64,000 nt of DNA from Linnemannia schmuckeri (taxonomy: Eukaryota; Mortierellomycota; Mortierellomycetes; Mortierellales; Mortierellaceae): the NCBI GenBank assembly GCA_029449235.1, contig JANATG010000005.1, positions 2,108,001 through 2,172,000 on the forward strand, written 5' to 3'. The notes beneath the pieces were generated by a model. That model was given only the letters and a program-made list of their open reading frames with translations, searched no databases and was not told the DNA's origin. Both the position numbers and the translations under genes were made by a program. Positions 21,163 through 32,979 of the stretch are shown here, one piece after another. Each line of letters opens with the position of its first letter. Position 1 is the stretch's first letter.

Positions 21163-22362
21163 ATGACTACGACCCATCTCAAAAACTTGCTCTCAGGAAA
21201 CAACTTTGCTGACAAACCAGCAGCAGCAAAAGCGCCAACCCACCAGGCAACCCTGGCCGTCGCAGACAACAACAACAACACGGTTCAGGAAAAGGATGGT
21301 ATAACCGCCGCGACTCAAGAGGGCAAAGCTTCGGACCACATGTTGACCACTGGCTCGCGGAAACGCTCAATACTTCTCAACATGATGCTCCCTCCCGAAG
21401 CCCCCGCTGTTGATGCGAAGCTGGCTCTCCCTCCTGTCATCCTGTTCCCTCCCGTTCTCGAACCTGAGGGATCAGTTACTATTCAGGACCGGAGCATGGA
21501 TGTCTCAGCAGCAGCGTCCGAAACTCTTCATACGTCTACCTCCAATTCGACGTCTTGGTCATTACGGTCCTGGGCGTGGGGAGGAAAAGATGGAGCAGAA
21601 GGAGGGCAGATCAGCAAGCGGTCAAAAGGCCATACCCAAGGAGATGAGCACAAGGGCAAGCATGGGCACGCCAAGCACAGCGGAGGGAGAGCAAAGAAGG
21701 ATGGCGTTGTCAAGATGGTGAATGCTGTAGAATCCAAGGCCACGACCACTGTTTCCAAGACCACTCAAGTCCGGACATGGATCTCGAGGATAGGAGGCAC
21801 TCGGTCTGATGGAAGCAATGGCAAGCAGGCCGCCGTCGTCCCTCATTCTTCTGTTGCTACTGGTTGCAGCAACACGACAGCGCTGGAAACGACCACTATC
21901 CCTGGAGGACTGGTTCAGCAACAAAAACAGCAACAAGAGCAGCAGCAATTGACAACAGGCCAGTCAACATCTCAAGTTCAAGTCGACCAGCAAGGGAATG
22001 TGATGGCGGTCCAGCAGCGACAGGAGATTATTCACCAGGAGATCCACCAGAAGACACGGTCGGTTGCGCTTGTGAGTGTGAATGTGTCGGTGTCGGATGT
22101 GTTCGGATTGGGCAAGGTGATGGAGGTGATTCTGGCGCTGTTTCATGCACACGGTGCGTTCTTGCGGAGAAACCCGTTCTGGCTGCAGTGTGTGCTGATG
22201 GCGTGGGAGGGAGTTGTTGTGTTGATGCTTGTCTGGGGAGTGCTGCGTGTTGTGGGTCTCGCAGAGGTGATAGTCTGGGGTGCCGACGACTTGATCCGGG
22301 GGACCCTCTCGACTGTGCAGATGGTCGGTCGTACTCTGCAATCCTATCTTACACCGTACTAG
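21163..22362 (+). CDS. unknown protein with C-terminal hydrophobic segment
   Basis: Single exon, 399 aa, no family recognised. The first ~300 residues are polar and probably disordered, with a Lys/His/Gly-rich patch (KGKHGHAKHSGGRAKK) and a Gln-rich run (QQQKQQQEQQQ). The C-terminal ~100 residues are different: an amphipathic VSVNVSVSDVFGLGKVMEVILALF, then a long hydrophobic stretch at ~339-374, then an amphipathic tail (IRGTLSTVQMVGRTLQSYL). This looks like a tail-anchored protein or a membrane hairpin, as in some lipid-droplet or ER proteins. It shares a short divergent promoter with ATP14. Function unknown. Confidence 0.7.
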   Translation: MTTTHLKNLLSGNNFADKPAAAKAPTHQATLAVADNNNNTVQEKDGITAATQEGKASDHMLTTGSRKRSILLNMMLPPEAPAVDAKLALPPVILFPPVLEPEGSVTIQDRSMDVSAAASETLHTSTSNSTSWSLRSWAWGGKDGAEGGQISKRSKGHTQGDEHKGKHGHAKHSGGRAKKDGVVKMVNAVESKATTTVSKTTQVRTWISRIGGTRSDGSNGKQAAVVPHSSVATGCSNTTALETTTIPGGLVQQQKQQQEQQQLTTGQSTSQVQVDQQGNVMAVQQRQEIIHQEIHQKTRSVALVSVNVSVSDVFGLGKVMEVILALFHAHGAFLRRNPFWLQCVLMAWEGVVVLMLVWGVLRVVGLAEVIVWGADDLIRGTLSTVQMVGRTLQSYLTPY

Positions 22363-23188
22363 TGCACTTTTCCAATGATGCAGGACCACCATTTACTTTT
22401 TAATTAACTGTTTCCTCTTTTGGAAGAATGAAGAAAATGACCTCATTTCTGTTCTTTGTTGGAGGGACTTTTATTAAGACACAAAAGGATGAAGTGCACT
22501 GCCGGTAACTGGGCTATCTCAGGTTGCACTCCAATAAGTAGCTCTCAGAGGGCCAATGCCCCAGGCCAGGTGAGAGATATATTCTGATAGGATAGGATAC
22601 ATCAAGCCCCTTCGGCTTTGAATTGGGAGGACAAGGCGACAAATAGTCATGAAGGATACGGCAAATGGTGTTCCCGTCCAAGTAAAAATGATGCACATTT
22701 TTTTTTTCCCCTAAACTTTCTTCACTTCCACAAAAGTCGACGTCCTCACTTTCTCGTCTTTCTTTCCTTTTTCGCCCATTCACATTTTTCTTCATTCCTT
22801 TCATTCCAACACTCTCCTTTTTTTTCTTCCTCAGTACACATACCTTTTTTGACAAGTCACCTCTTTCACTCTCACCACGTTCCTTCACCCATCAAACAAA
22901 GACCCCTTCTTCGCCTCCTATTCTTTTATTGACTGACCTGCTTTGCGTTGCCTGGCCTTTGCCCACACGGGAATCACACCTGACTCCAACCGGCCTCCCT
23001 TTTCTTTGTCTACTTGACAAACAATACCTTTCTTTCTTGTCAGTTCTTTGTCTCTCCAACCAGCCCAATTCGTCCAAACTCTCTCTCACTTTTCGGTTAA
23101 CTCCTATCGCTTCTGCCACACTCCCCTTCATTCCCCTTCATCCCCCTTTTTTCCGCTTGCCTGCCTGCCCACCACAACCTCCGCACCA
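22363..23188 (+). other. intergenic region, probable TVP38 promoter
   Basis: About 830 bases; from 22700 on it is dominated by CT-rich tracts, interpreted as promoter and leader of the gene at 23189. No supported gene. Confidence 0.4.
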
Positions 23189-25145
23189 ATGGCAAGAAAA
23201 AAGTCGTCCAAGGACTCAAAGGCTGCCAGAAACCAGGCTGTCGCTGCAGATACCCCCGCTACTACCACCACTCTGGATGCAACACAGGATCATCTTAAAC
23301 CTACTTCCGCAGAAGTCTCACGGATAGACACTCCTGAAGACCTACAAACACCCTCACACCAAGAACAACAGGAGCAGGAGCAAGAACAGGAAGTAGATGT
23401 TCTCCCTGTTCAGCGGGCACCTCCACGGCGATACGAGGACGACAACGACGACGAAGACCACCATCATCAATCAGAACGAGCTCGTTTGATCCGAACCTAT
23501 TCTAGTGAGAGCGGCACCTACAGCGATGGTGGACCACGCACAAGATCTAATGCGCCCCGCGAGGCTGGGGTGCCAGAGTCTGACCAACCCACGACATGGT
23601 GGGAATGGGCGATAAGGAACGGCTTGCATCCCAGGACATGGAACAGGCAGACGTACATTAAGGCTGGCCTCCTGGTCACCCTGTTGACACTCATTATCCT
23701 CTCGTTCACGGTGTTCAGGATCCAGGATCACATCAAGGACATTCTTCGGTATGTTAACATTCTCCTTTGGCAGGGAGGGTATCTTGGCGTTAGATGGCAA
23801 AAATTCCGATCTGTGAAAAAAGGGAAAATGGCGCACAGGGGGAAGAGAGTAGTGTGAGTGTGAAGGACAGAGGACCAACTGCGCCCATGTGGACAATACG
23901 CACTAGCCAGAAAGAACAGAAAACGAAACGTTGAGAGAAAAATTCTGAGGGCTGACTATTTTGCCGTTTCTTTCCTGTTTGTCAACTCCAATAGGTACAT
24001 TGATGAGCATAAGAGAATCGGCGCTGTCCTCTTTATTGTCTCGTATACAGTTGCATGTACACTCTTCCTGCCTGGATCGCTTTTTACCATTGGCGCAGGA
24101 TTCTTGTTCAAGCCATTCCCTGTGGCGCTATTGATTGTCTTACTGGGAGACGTGTTTGCTGCTGTCGGATCGTTCATCTTTGGTCGCTATGTGTTTTATG
24201 ACTGGGTCAAGGGCATGATGTCCAAACATCCAAAGTTCAATGCGTTGGATCAGGTCATTCAGGACGATGGTACGTTCCCTTAAAACCATATTCATTTTGT
24301 GGCATGTTGTTGTGGAAAAGTGCTCCTTTGTTATGATGGACGTGAATTAATTTGCGTTCTCATATTTATCATTTCTTGAAACAGGGTGGAAGATCGTGGT
24401 CATGTTGCGGTTGACTCCTATCCCCTTCAACTTGATCACGTACTTTTTCTCCATCACGTCGATCCGACTCTGGACCGTTGTCTGGGCAACATGCATTGGC
24501 GTCTTCCCGGGATCGTGCATCGGAATTTGGATTGGGTCGTTGTTGAAGGGTCTATCTGGTATCGATAACCCCGAACTGGAGACTAAGAACGTTGTCATCT
24601 TGGTAATGAACGGGATCTTTATTGCTTGTTGTGTCTTGACGCTTTCGCTCTTTGGCAAGAGATCTCTACGCAAGGCTATGAAGCGATTGGACCAACATCA
24701 GGCATTGACGAACCTTCAGGAGGTCGAGGTTGTGATTGAGGGTGTCGCGACCGTGATCCGTGAGCTCGAGGACAATGCAAGCATCCCACCTTCGCTTCGG
24801 AGTACAATGATCGACCAGCTCGCTGCAGAGGAAGGAGACCAGGACTACTATTACAGGACTGATCTAGAAGCTGCTCATCAGCGACTATTGAGTGTGGATG
24901 AAGGAGAGGAAGGAGAAGGCAGCAGCGCTACGTCGTCTACTCTTGCCAACCCCAATCACCCTCACCACACAGCCAAGGATCACCATCATAGCAACAAAGC
25001 ACCTGCTGCTACAGGTCCTGCTTTGGCGTCTTCGGGCTTTACGAGAGGCGAGAAGATGACGTTTGTTGTGATTGCGGTTGTTGCAGTCCTGAATATCTGC
25101 GTCTGTGTGCCACTCTACTATCACTTTGCCAACCAAGAAGAGTAA
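23189..25145 (+). CDS. TVP38: TVP38/TMEM64 (DedA/VTT-domain) membrane protein
   Basis: Three exons: 23189-23748, 23995-24269, 24385-25145, 531 aa. The VTT/SNARE-associated core spans about residues 155-370: a first TM (AGLLVTLLTLIILSF), the re-entrant motif FLPGSLFTIGAGFLF, a second loop with the conserved RLTPIPFNLITYFF, and further TMs, ending with a C-terminal TM (VVIAVVAVLNICVCV). DedA-superfamily proteins act as lipid scramblases or ion-coupled transporters; Tvp38 is a Golgi/vesicle protein in yeast. The N-terminal 150 residues are polar with Gln/Glu and Asp runs, and a His/Ser-rich linker precedes the last TM. Both extensions are longer than in yeast. Confidence 0.85.
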
Positions 25146-25605
25146 GGATTAGCGGTACTTTTTAATATTATCATTCTCTCTTTATTTGTAACAGTATATT
25201 AAAAAGATTCTATAGGCTCGATTGTAGTGTAACTATTCTTGATATAAAATTGGATCAATTGGTATGATGAGTAAGATGCACGATGAATCCTACTGTGAGT
25301 CTTGACGCGTTCCTCTCCGTACCCCAGATTATTGATCAAATTGATGTCTGTTTCCCTGACACTGATTGTGCCTGAGTGAATCAGAGTTTGATCACTCCCA
25401 CAACCGTCACTTTTTGTCTCTTTCAAAGGCACGCACCCCCAAAAGTTGCGACCGTCAAAAATTGAGCAGCAACAGATAAAAAACCCTCCGCCCTCCCTCC
25501 TTCTCTTCCCACCCTTCTTTTCCCCCCTCCTCTTCTCTCATTCACTCTTTCGCTTGAATTCAGAGGGACTCACCATTCTCACTCTTACATTCTACATTCC
25601 TCGTG
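25146..25605 (+). other. intergenic region TVP38-biotin gene
   Basis: AT-rich 3' flank, then CT-rich leader (25480-25600) before the biotin gene start. No gene seen. Confidence 0.4.
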
Positions 25606-28600
25606 ATGGCACACCTTCCAACGCGGTCATTCCAGGCCTATCAGGTCTTTGCCGCAAACACCAACGTCGGCAAGACAATCCTTTCAACAGGTCTCGTCCG
25701 GGCCGCTGCAGCCCTCTCCGTCGGAGCCGAGAAGCAGAAGCGCGCGGCAACGAAAGCGTTTTATTTGAAACCTGTTCAGACTGGGTACCCTGTCGACTGT
25801 GACGCCAGGTAAACCTCTCTTTTTTTTTGCGCGAGAAATGGAAGGGATTAAGGGTGATTGTGAATGGGGGAAGTGAATGTAACAAAGAAGGCGATCACTA
25901 ACTTTGCTCATGTTGGGGTTTTTTTGTGTGTGTTGGGTGTTGTTGGGTCATGAACTAGACATGTCAAGACGTACGCGCCGCTTGTGGAAACCAGCCGACT
26001 ATATGCTTACCCTGATCCGGTCAGCCCCCATATCGCGACCACCAATGTAAGCTTCCCAATCGAGGGGAGAGTAACAAAATTCTATTGCCACACCCACTTT
26101 ATCCCCCTTATTAAATAATTGTTTTTATTTTTCTTGATGTTCACTTTAATAGCCTCCACCCGATTCGGAAGTGTTGCAGGCAACTATCAACGCGATCCGC
26201 ACTTTTAAGCAGAGTCTCGGACATGGGGACAAAGGATGGGCGCTCTTGGAGACTGCTGGAGGTAATTGATACAAAGCATAAGGATAGACCAGCGCCGCAC
26301 TGCGAAGTAGAAGACGAGGAAGAGACGACTGATTTTGAATGCCGTGGGAAACGAGATCCCATACCACCCAATCATTCTCCGCTCCGCCTTTTTTTTTTTT
26401 TTTTTTGTGGGATTGTCGTGGTGCTTAGTTCTTGTGAGTTGTAGACGATTCCCCAACTAATTTATATCAATTATCTCGATATACTCCTATTAGGCGTGAA
26501 CAGCCCCATTATGTCGGGAGAACTGCAGTCAAAATTTTATCGCCCCCTTCGACTCCCCACCGTCCTTATCGGAGATAGCCATCTGGGCGGTATCTCGACC
26601 ACTCTTACCTCATACGAGTCCCTTCACCAGTACGGATACGACATCCCCGCTCTTTTACTCTTTGATAACAAGTCTAGGAACCACGAGTTCCTGGAGAGAT
26701 ACTTGGCCAAGGCCGAGAACCGACCCCTGATCCATGTCTTGCCCTCCCCACCTGAGAAGTTGGCAGACCCCAAGGCGGATGCGGAGCAATTGCATGAGTA
26801 CTACAAGAAGACGGAGAGTTATTTCAGGGATGTTGTTCAGGAGTTGGAGAAGAACCATGAGAAGAGGTTTGATCGGTTGGAGGAGTTGGAGGGTAAGGCA
26901 CGCACGTCGATTTGGTGGCCTTTCACGCAGCACCAGACTGTCAAGGACGTTACTGTGATTGATTCCGCGTATGGGGATATCATGACCACTTATGTCGCAC
27001 CACCTACCTCTGTCGCGGCAGCTTCCACCGAGGGGATCAAGAAGGAGTGGAGATGGAGAGAAATGTTTGATGGATGTGCCAGTTGGTGGACTCAGGGTCT
27101 TGGACATGGATCGCCCGCATTGACTCAATCCGCCGCCTATGCCGCCGGACGGTACGGACACGTCATGTTCCCCGAGTGTGCTCATGAGCCTGCCGTCAAG
27201 TTAACCGAGACGCTCCTTGAGACTGTCGGTGACGGATGGGCTTCGAGGGTGTTCTTCTCCGACAATGGAAGTACCGCCATCGAGGTCGCCCTCAAGATGG
27301 CATTAAAGGCCAGTCAGGATCGGTATATCAACCTCGGAGAAGCCACTGGACGAATCGAGGTCCTGGGAGTTGACGGAGGCTATCATGGAGATACCATCGG
27401 AGCCATGAACGCCTGCTCGCCTAATCTCTACAACGCCCAAGTCAGCTGGTATAAATCCCACGGTCATTGGTTCAGCCCACCCACGGTTGTCTTTAAGGAC
27501 TCGAAGTTCAAGATCACAATCCCTACCGAGATGACTTCCACCAAGGAGCCTGTCCAAGTCACAATCGACAACCTGACCTCTGTCTTCACCGAACCCTCCG
27601 CAAAAGACCCCCGTCTCGAAATCTACAGGAACCACATCCGTTCGACGTTGGTTCGCCTGACTCGTGACGAGAAGCGGTCTTTTGGCGCATTGTTGATGGA
27701 ACCCGTGTTGATGGGTGCTGGGGGAATGGTCTGGGTTGACCCTGTGTTCCAGAGGACTCTTGTTGAGGAGGTGAGGGCGTTCAAGGGGTTCGGAAGTGAA
27801 GTGGAGACATACAAGAATGCGCATGTTCCTGTTACAAATCAGTGGAAGGGGTTGCCGGTTGTGTTTGATGAGGTTTTCAGTGGATGCTGGCGTCTGGGTC
27901 GCAAATCTGCCGCTGATATGCTTCAAGTCGTAAGTCGCTTCTATTCCTTCTTCGTGATTTCTTCCTATTGTTAATTTTTTCGTACCTCTTTTTCTTTTCC
28001 TTTTCTTCCTCGGCCTTTTTCTTTTCGTACTTTGAGATTTAATGACAACTGTCGGATCAAACCACTAACAGCTCTTTTTTTTTTACGTATTCTTTTTATC
28101 CTTCCTATGAAAATAGAGCCCCGACATCGCAGCATACGCAAAGTTGTTGACAGGAGGCTTGATCACCCTGGCAACAACTCTCACCTCTGATTCGATCTTC
28201 AACAACTTCTTGAGCGAGACCAAGACCGACGCCCTTCTCCACGGACACTCCTACACCGCCCACCCGATCGGATGTGCAGTCGCCAACACCAGTCTCCGGA
28301 CTTACCGCGAAATGGAATCCCATGGCGATGCCGACAAAGCCCGCCAAGACTGGGGTGCCATCAATCACCCTTCTACCTCTGGAGGAAACAATTTAGGGGT
28401 TTGGAGTTTGTGGGACCAAAAGGTAGTCGACAAGATTTCACGGATGGATATCGTTGAAGGCGTGGTACCCCTCGGAAGTGTACTCGCTATCCAGATGAGG
28501 GAGACGAACGGACCTTCAGGGTATGCGTCGTTGTTGTCGCAGAAAGTGCAGCAGAAGATGAGGGAAAAGTCTTCGGTGGAGGAAGGTGGCGATGTAGAGG

Positions 28601-28722
28601 TGGCGATTTTTGGACGGCCATTGGGGAATGTTGTGTATATGATTGCGTCGCAGGTTTCGACCAGGGAGCAGCTTGCCAAGGTTGAGAGAATTCTTCTCCG
28701 GACCTTGGAAGGGCCACTGTAG
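25606..28722 (+). CDS. BIO3-BIO1: bifunctional dethiobiotin synthetase / DAPA aminotransferase
   Basis: Five exons: 25606-25808, 25959-26046, 26153-26261, 26494-27929, 28117-28722, giving 813 aa. It catalyses two consecutive biotin steps: SAM-dependent amination of KAPA to DAPA and ATP/CO2-dependent ring closure to dethiobiotin. The N-terminal BioD half has a P-loop (NTNVGKT, 18-24), YLKPVQTG, and ETAGGVNSP. The C-terminal BioA half has WWPFTQHQ, FFSDNGSTAIEVALKMA, GGYHGDT, FDEVFSGCWRLGR, the presumed PLP lysine K621 (AYAKLLTGG), and HGHSYTAHPIGC. The D-before-A order is that of plant, oomycete and fungal fusions, usually targeted to mitochondria; no obvious presequence is seen here. Confidence 0.93.
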
Positions 28723-29022
28723 ATATTTTTCTTGGATTTATTTAGATGAAATAGATGGAATTTGAAAATGAGTGTGATGCAAGAATGCTTTTTGGTGGCG
28801 GTGGCTTTTCGGTGAATTCGACTCGCAAAACAGCAAATTGAATTGACGCTGTTTGGTGTTTAAAACCAAGGAACGCGTTTTCCAATAAAGACCCACAACA
28901 CTCCACTCTCCTCCTTCTTTCACTCTCTTCAGGACTGGCATCAGACTCAGGACTTGGACAAGCACCTTCTCGACCTTTCAACACGTATAAACTCTCATTC
29001 GCATCAGCAACGACAAAGCGAA
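28723..29022 (+). other. intergenic region biotin gene-RFC3
   Basis: 300 bases: AT-rich 3' flank, then the RFC3 upstream region with an ACGCGT at 28873-28878. No gene. Confidence 0.4.
28873..28878. promoter_or_regulatory. MCB-like ACGCGT upstream of RFC3
   Basis: ACGCGT, the MluI cell-cycle box bound by MBF in yeasts, about 145 bases upstream of the RFC3 ATG. Replication genes are typical MBF targets. The hexamer occurs about as often as expected by chance in this window, so position is the only support. Confidence 0.3.
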
Positions 29023-30793
29023 ATGGAGGAAGACCTGGTCATGACAGACGCCAGCGCATTCGACGCCTTCAACTCGAAATCATCAAAGGGCAAGGTCGTT
29101 GAACACAACAATGCCACCGATGACACTTTGCCCTGGTAAGCGTCTTTTGCTCTCTGGTGCAAAAGGGCGCTACTATCACACGTCAAGGGACATTGTTTTT
29201 GGCTCTAGCTGAGAGGAACAACAACCCCTAATGACTTTGGGGTGCCTTTATTTTGTCGGTTGATAGGGTGGAGAAATACAGACCTGTGACTCTGGACGAC
29301 CTTGTTTCTCACAAGGACATCACATCAACCAGTACGTTCACACCCTCAATTGCATCTGCAGGGATTCACAACCTCGCAAAAATCCAGGCCATTATCGCTC
29401 TGGAGGGAACCCTCAACCTAAACGGTATCCGTCTTTTCTATTTCAAAAACAAATAGTCGAGAGATTTATTGACGAGAACAGGTTGCCACATATGCTGCTG
29501 TACGGACCTCCAGGAACAGGAAAGACCTCGACCATCTTAGCCTGTGCCCGCAAACTCTACGGACCCATGTGGAAGAGCATGACCATGGAGGTAAATCATC
29601 AATCACCTTGCAACCAAACATCTGAAGGGGATTATGGATTGACTCTGACAAAATATGTCAAGCCCTTTTTTTCGGACCACGCATATCTAACAAGTAATTG
29701 GGCTTATTTTATAAAAATAGCTCAATGCTTCGGACGACCGTGGTATTGATGTGGTGCGAGAGCAGATCAAGAACTTTGCCAGTACGAAAAAGATCTTTAG
29801 TTCGGGATTCAAGTTGATTATCCTGGACGAGGCCGATATGATGACACAGACCGCCCAGAACGCCTTGCGTCGAGGTAAGAACAAACCTCTTTCTTAGGAT
29901 CAAATCACGCCCTTATGATGGTTTTATCGTGTTATGTGTTGACAGCAGTTACTTATGTTTGTGTTGACGGCGTTTCGATAGTTGTGGAAAAGTACACAAA
30001 GAATGTGCGATTCTGCATTATTTGCAACTATGTGAGCAAAATTATCCCCGCACTGCAGTCAAGGTGTACGCGTTTCAGATTTGGACCCTTGGAGTTGAGC
30101 CAGGTTGACTCGAGACTCGATCATATCATTCAGAACGAGAGGTATATTCACTTCTTTGTATTCAAGCGGCAAGGTTGTCGAAGGTGCTTTTTTGGAAACC
30201 AGCAGGATAAAGCTCTCTAACCGAATCATTTTCGCCTTCGAAAAATAGTGTTAAGATCACGGATGAGGGTCGCAAGGCGTTGTTGCAGCTGTCAAAGGGA
30301 GATATGAGACGTGCACTGAACATTTTGCAGGCATGTCACGCAGGATACGAGATCGTGGACGAGGATGCTGTCTACAACTGTACAGGAAACCCACACCCTG
30401 CCGACATTGAGACTATTGTCAACAGCATGCTTACCGAGGACTTTACCACCGCCTACTCCAGTACGTTCTCCTTTTTCAGCTTCTCAGTGCGCTGTTAAGT
30501 GATCCGATAATTTGCTCCGCACTGTGATCCACCGTCGCTAAACTACTTCCATGCTTTGACTTTCGTTAGACATCTCGTACCTGAAGACGATCAAGGGAAT
30601 GGCGTTGCAGGATATCTTGACAGAGGTGTACAACTATCTGGAACTGATTGACATGCCCAGCAATGCACGCGTGTATGTTCTGGACAAGATGGCGGATGTT
30701 GAGTACAAGCTGTCAACGGGGGCCAATGAGAAACTGCAGCTTACGTCTCTTATTGGGTCCTTCCGCATTGGCGCCGAGCTCATGCAGAAGTGA
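29023..30793 (+). CDS. RFC3: replication factor C small subunit (yeast Rfc3 / human RFC5)
   Basis: Seven exons: 29023-29135, 29267-29331, 29457-29590, 29721-29874, 29982-30141, 30249-30460, 30570-30793; 353 aa. It is an AAA+ subunit of the clamp loader that places PCNA on DNA. Visible are LPWVEKYRP, Walker A GPPGTGKTST, LNASDDRGIDVVR, Walker B IILDEADMM, and the arginine-finger SRC motif (LQSRCTRFRF). The DDRGIDVVREQIKNFAST and KYTKNVRFCIICNY segments match Rfc3/RFC5 rather than Rfc2 or Rfc4. A short acidic leader precedes LPW. Intron 2 starts at 29332; a second in-frame donor at 29425 would add 31 residues. Confidence 0.93.
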
Positions 30794-31033
30794 GAGCTGG
30801 GTTCATTTTTGCGCGCGCGCATATGTCGCGACATGAGCTCAGGAAATATAAACATATGCAAATAAACCAAGCAGCCACATAATTGTACAACATGCACCAA
30901 AGAAACGTGGCAGTAGGGCTTGTTGGGAATGTTAGCTGGATCGGTGTGAGGGAGGGATTTGAAAATTGAAAATAAAAAAGAACAGTGGGCGATTTTCATT
31001 ATTTTTTTTTGTTTCCACTTCCCCTCCTATCCT

Positions 31034-32979
31034 ATGCACAGACAGAAACGGCTTGTTGTTTGGCCTTTGACCTGTCCCTGGCGGCTCCCCTTCACAGCAG
31101 CTGCTGCATGCAGAACTAAACCCTGTTCTTCCTTCACCACCCGTGCACTCCATTCGACATTTCCTCTCAGTAACTCATCCTCCCCTTTTGTAGCTCATGA
31201 GTCTGATCTCTCATCACACAGTTCTGCTGCTCATTCAGTAGAAGCTGTGTTACCTTCACAACAAAGACAACAGCAACAAAAGGACTATCGCACACGGATA
31301 CACCAGTCCCTAGACAAGTAAATAACACACAACTCATTTTTACTTGTTCATAGCATCAACCTTCAATCACATCGAAACGCAAGTCCCAACCCTCACTCTA
31401 ACCTTCTTCATATTTGATATACTACTGTGGCTACAGGTTGGTGTTGAGGGACCTCTCATGTCTACTGTTGGCGTCGGGTCTACCTCTGACGGGTACGAAA
31501 CCCGTTCTTGCCAATCGACTGGTCACCCATCTGGCCTCCATTATGGATAAAGTCGATCATATTGAACCAGAATTCTTCCTTCACAATAATAGTAACAACA
31601 ACAACCATAGCAATGACACTACCTATCCCTCGTTCTCCACAATCATCAGAAATCCAGCGTCCCTTCCATATTCCTCATTCTTCTCCTCGTCAGCCGCTAG
31701 TAGCACTTCCACAACAGACACAGCACCACCATCAACAGATCCGACACCACAACTACATCACCACGACAGCTACCACATCGATGCAGACGTATTGGCTAGA
31801 ATCAAGGACAGGATCCTACCCCAGTCAATCGTCTCAATCGATATTGGGATTCGTAACCTGGCCTGGGTAGAGCTTTCAAAGGACGGTGAGATCTTGCGAT
31901 GGGCTGTTGAGGATCTCCTCGTGCCCTCGCCTTCCTCAACGCCCTCTGATGCACCACAAACCCCTTTCCAAGCAGAAGAGGAGAAGGAGCGTACAGAGAG
32001 TGTAGGGCCATCATCCCTCAAAAAGTCACGGGGACGGGTTGGGGCTGGTAGCAATACGAAGCAGCAGCGCGTCAAGAAGTCGAAGGTGTCAACCCCCTCG
32101 TATGATCCTCAAGCGGTCGCGTTGAGGGTCGATAAAGTCATGCGGACGATCATGCAGGGAAGTCCTTCTGTGCAAGGGATCATTTTGGAGAGACAGCGGT
32201 TTCGGTCTGGAGGGATGCACACCATGTTGGATTCGACGTTCAAGTGTGGGGTTGTTGAAGGGATGATCCATACCTGGTTCGCGTTTTGGCAACACGAACA
32301 GCAACAGTTGCAGCAGCGTGAGTGGATGGTGGGAGCGATGGTGGATGAGGAGAAGGGGAAGAGGAAGGAGTCGGTGTTTATAGAGTCGGTACCTCCGAAA
32401 GCAGTGGCGGTTCGGTGGGGTATTGGAGCGTCCGGCGCCAAGGCTGCTGCTTCCAGTCGGAAGAAGAAGCAAGCGCTCCTCTTGTATGCCACCGCGACAG
32501 ATATAAAAGAGAACGATACCACGTCTGAGGCGATCGAAGGAGAGTCTATTTTTAATGATAGTATTTCACCAGCACGGTCCCCCAAGAGCCTGACCTACCG
32601 CCACAAGAAGGTCCAATCCAAGGCCATTGTCGATAGCTGGATCTACCCTAACTCTAGCCGAGACGGACAAGTGGACATCGTCGCTGCGAGTGTGGCACCA
32701 GAGTTGTCACCGACGTCGTCGTTGCCGAGCAATTTCCGAGTGCGGTGCAGTCCAGAGATGAGGGAGTGGTATAGTCAGGAACAGAAGCGTGATGATCTGA
32801 GCGATTGTCTCTTGCAGGCCGTGGCGTGGTTTGAGTGGAAGGGGCGTGCTGTCCAGGAGGCTGTCGAGCGGTCGATGCCACGTTTAGGGTCGGTAGGAGG
32901 TAATGAGGAGGCCGCTTTGCAACCCATACTCCGGAAGAGGCGCAGCTCGCGGAAACCACCATCACCTTTAGCTGAATAA
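31034..32979 (+). CDS. CCE1: mitochondrial Holliday-junction resolvase, Cce1/Ydc2 type, with SAP motif
   Basis: Two exons, 31034-31317 and 31437-32979, 608 aa. The N-terminus is rich in Arg, Ser and Leu without acidic residues, as in a mitochondrial presequence. A SAP-like DNA-binding motif follows at ~96-128 (LRDLSCLLLASGLPLTGTKPVL). The RNase H-fold catalytic domain shows the expected acidic residues: Asp in SIDIGIRNLAW, Glu in IILERQRFR, and an Asp pair near the end in KRDDLSDCLLQAVAW. Cce1/Ydc2 resolves recombination junctions in mtDNA. The protein is longer than yeast Cce1 (about 350 aa) because of low-complexity inserts, one of them Ser/Thr/His-rich between SAP and the catalytic domain. 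Confidence 0.88.

Noticed and set aside
29253..29456. Separate small gene inside the RFC3 locus
   Set aside because: It is RFC3 exon 2 read through into intron 2.
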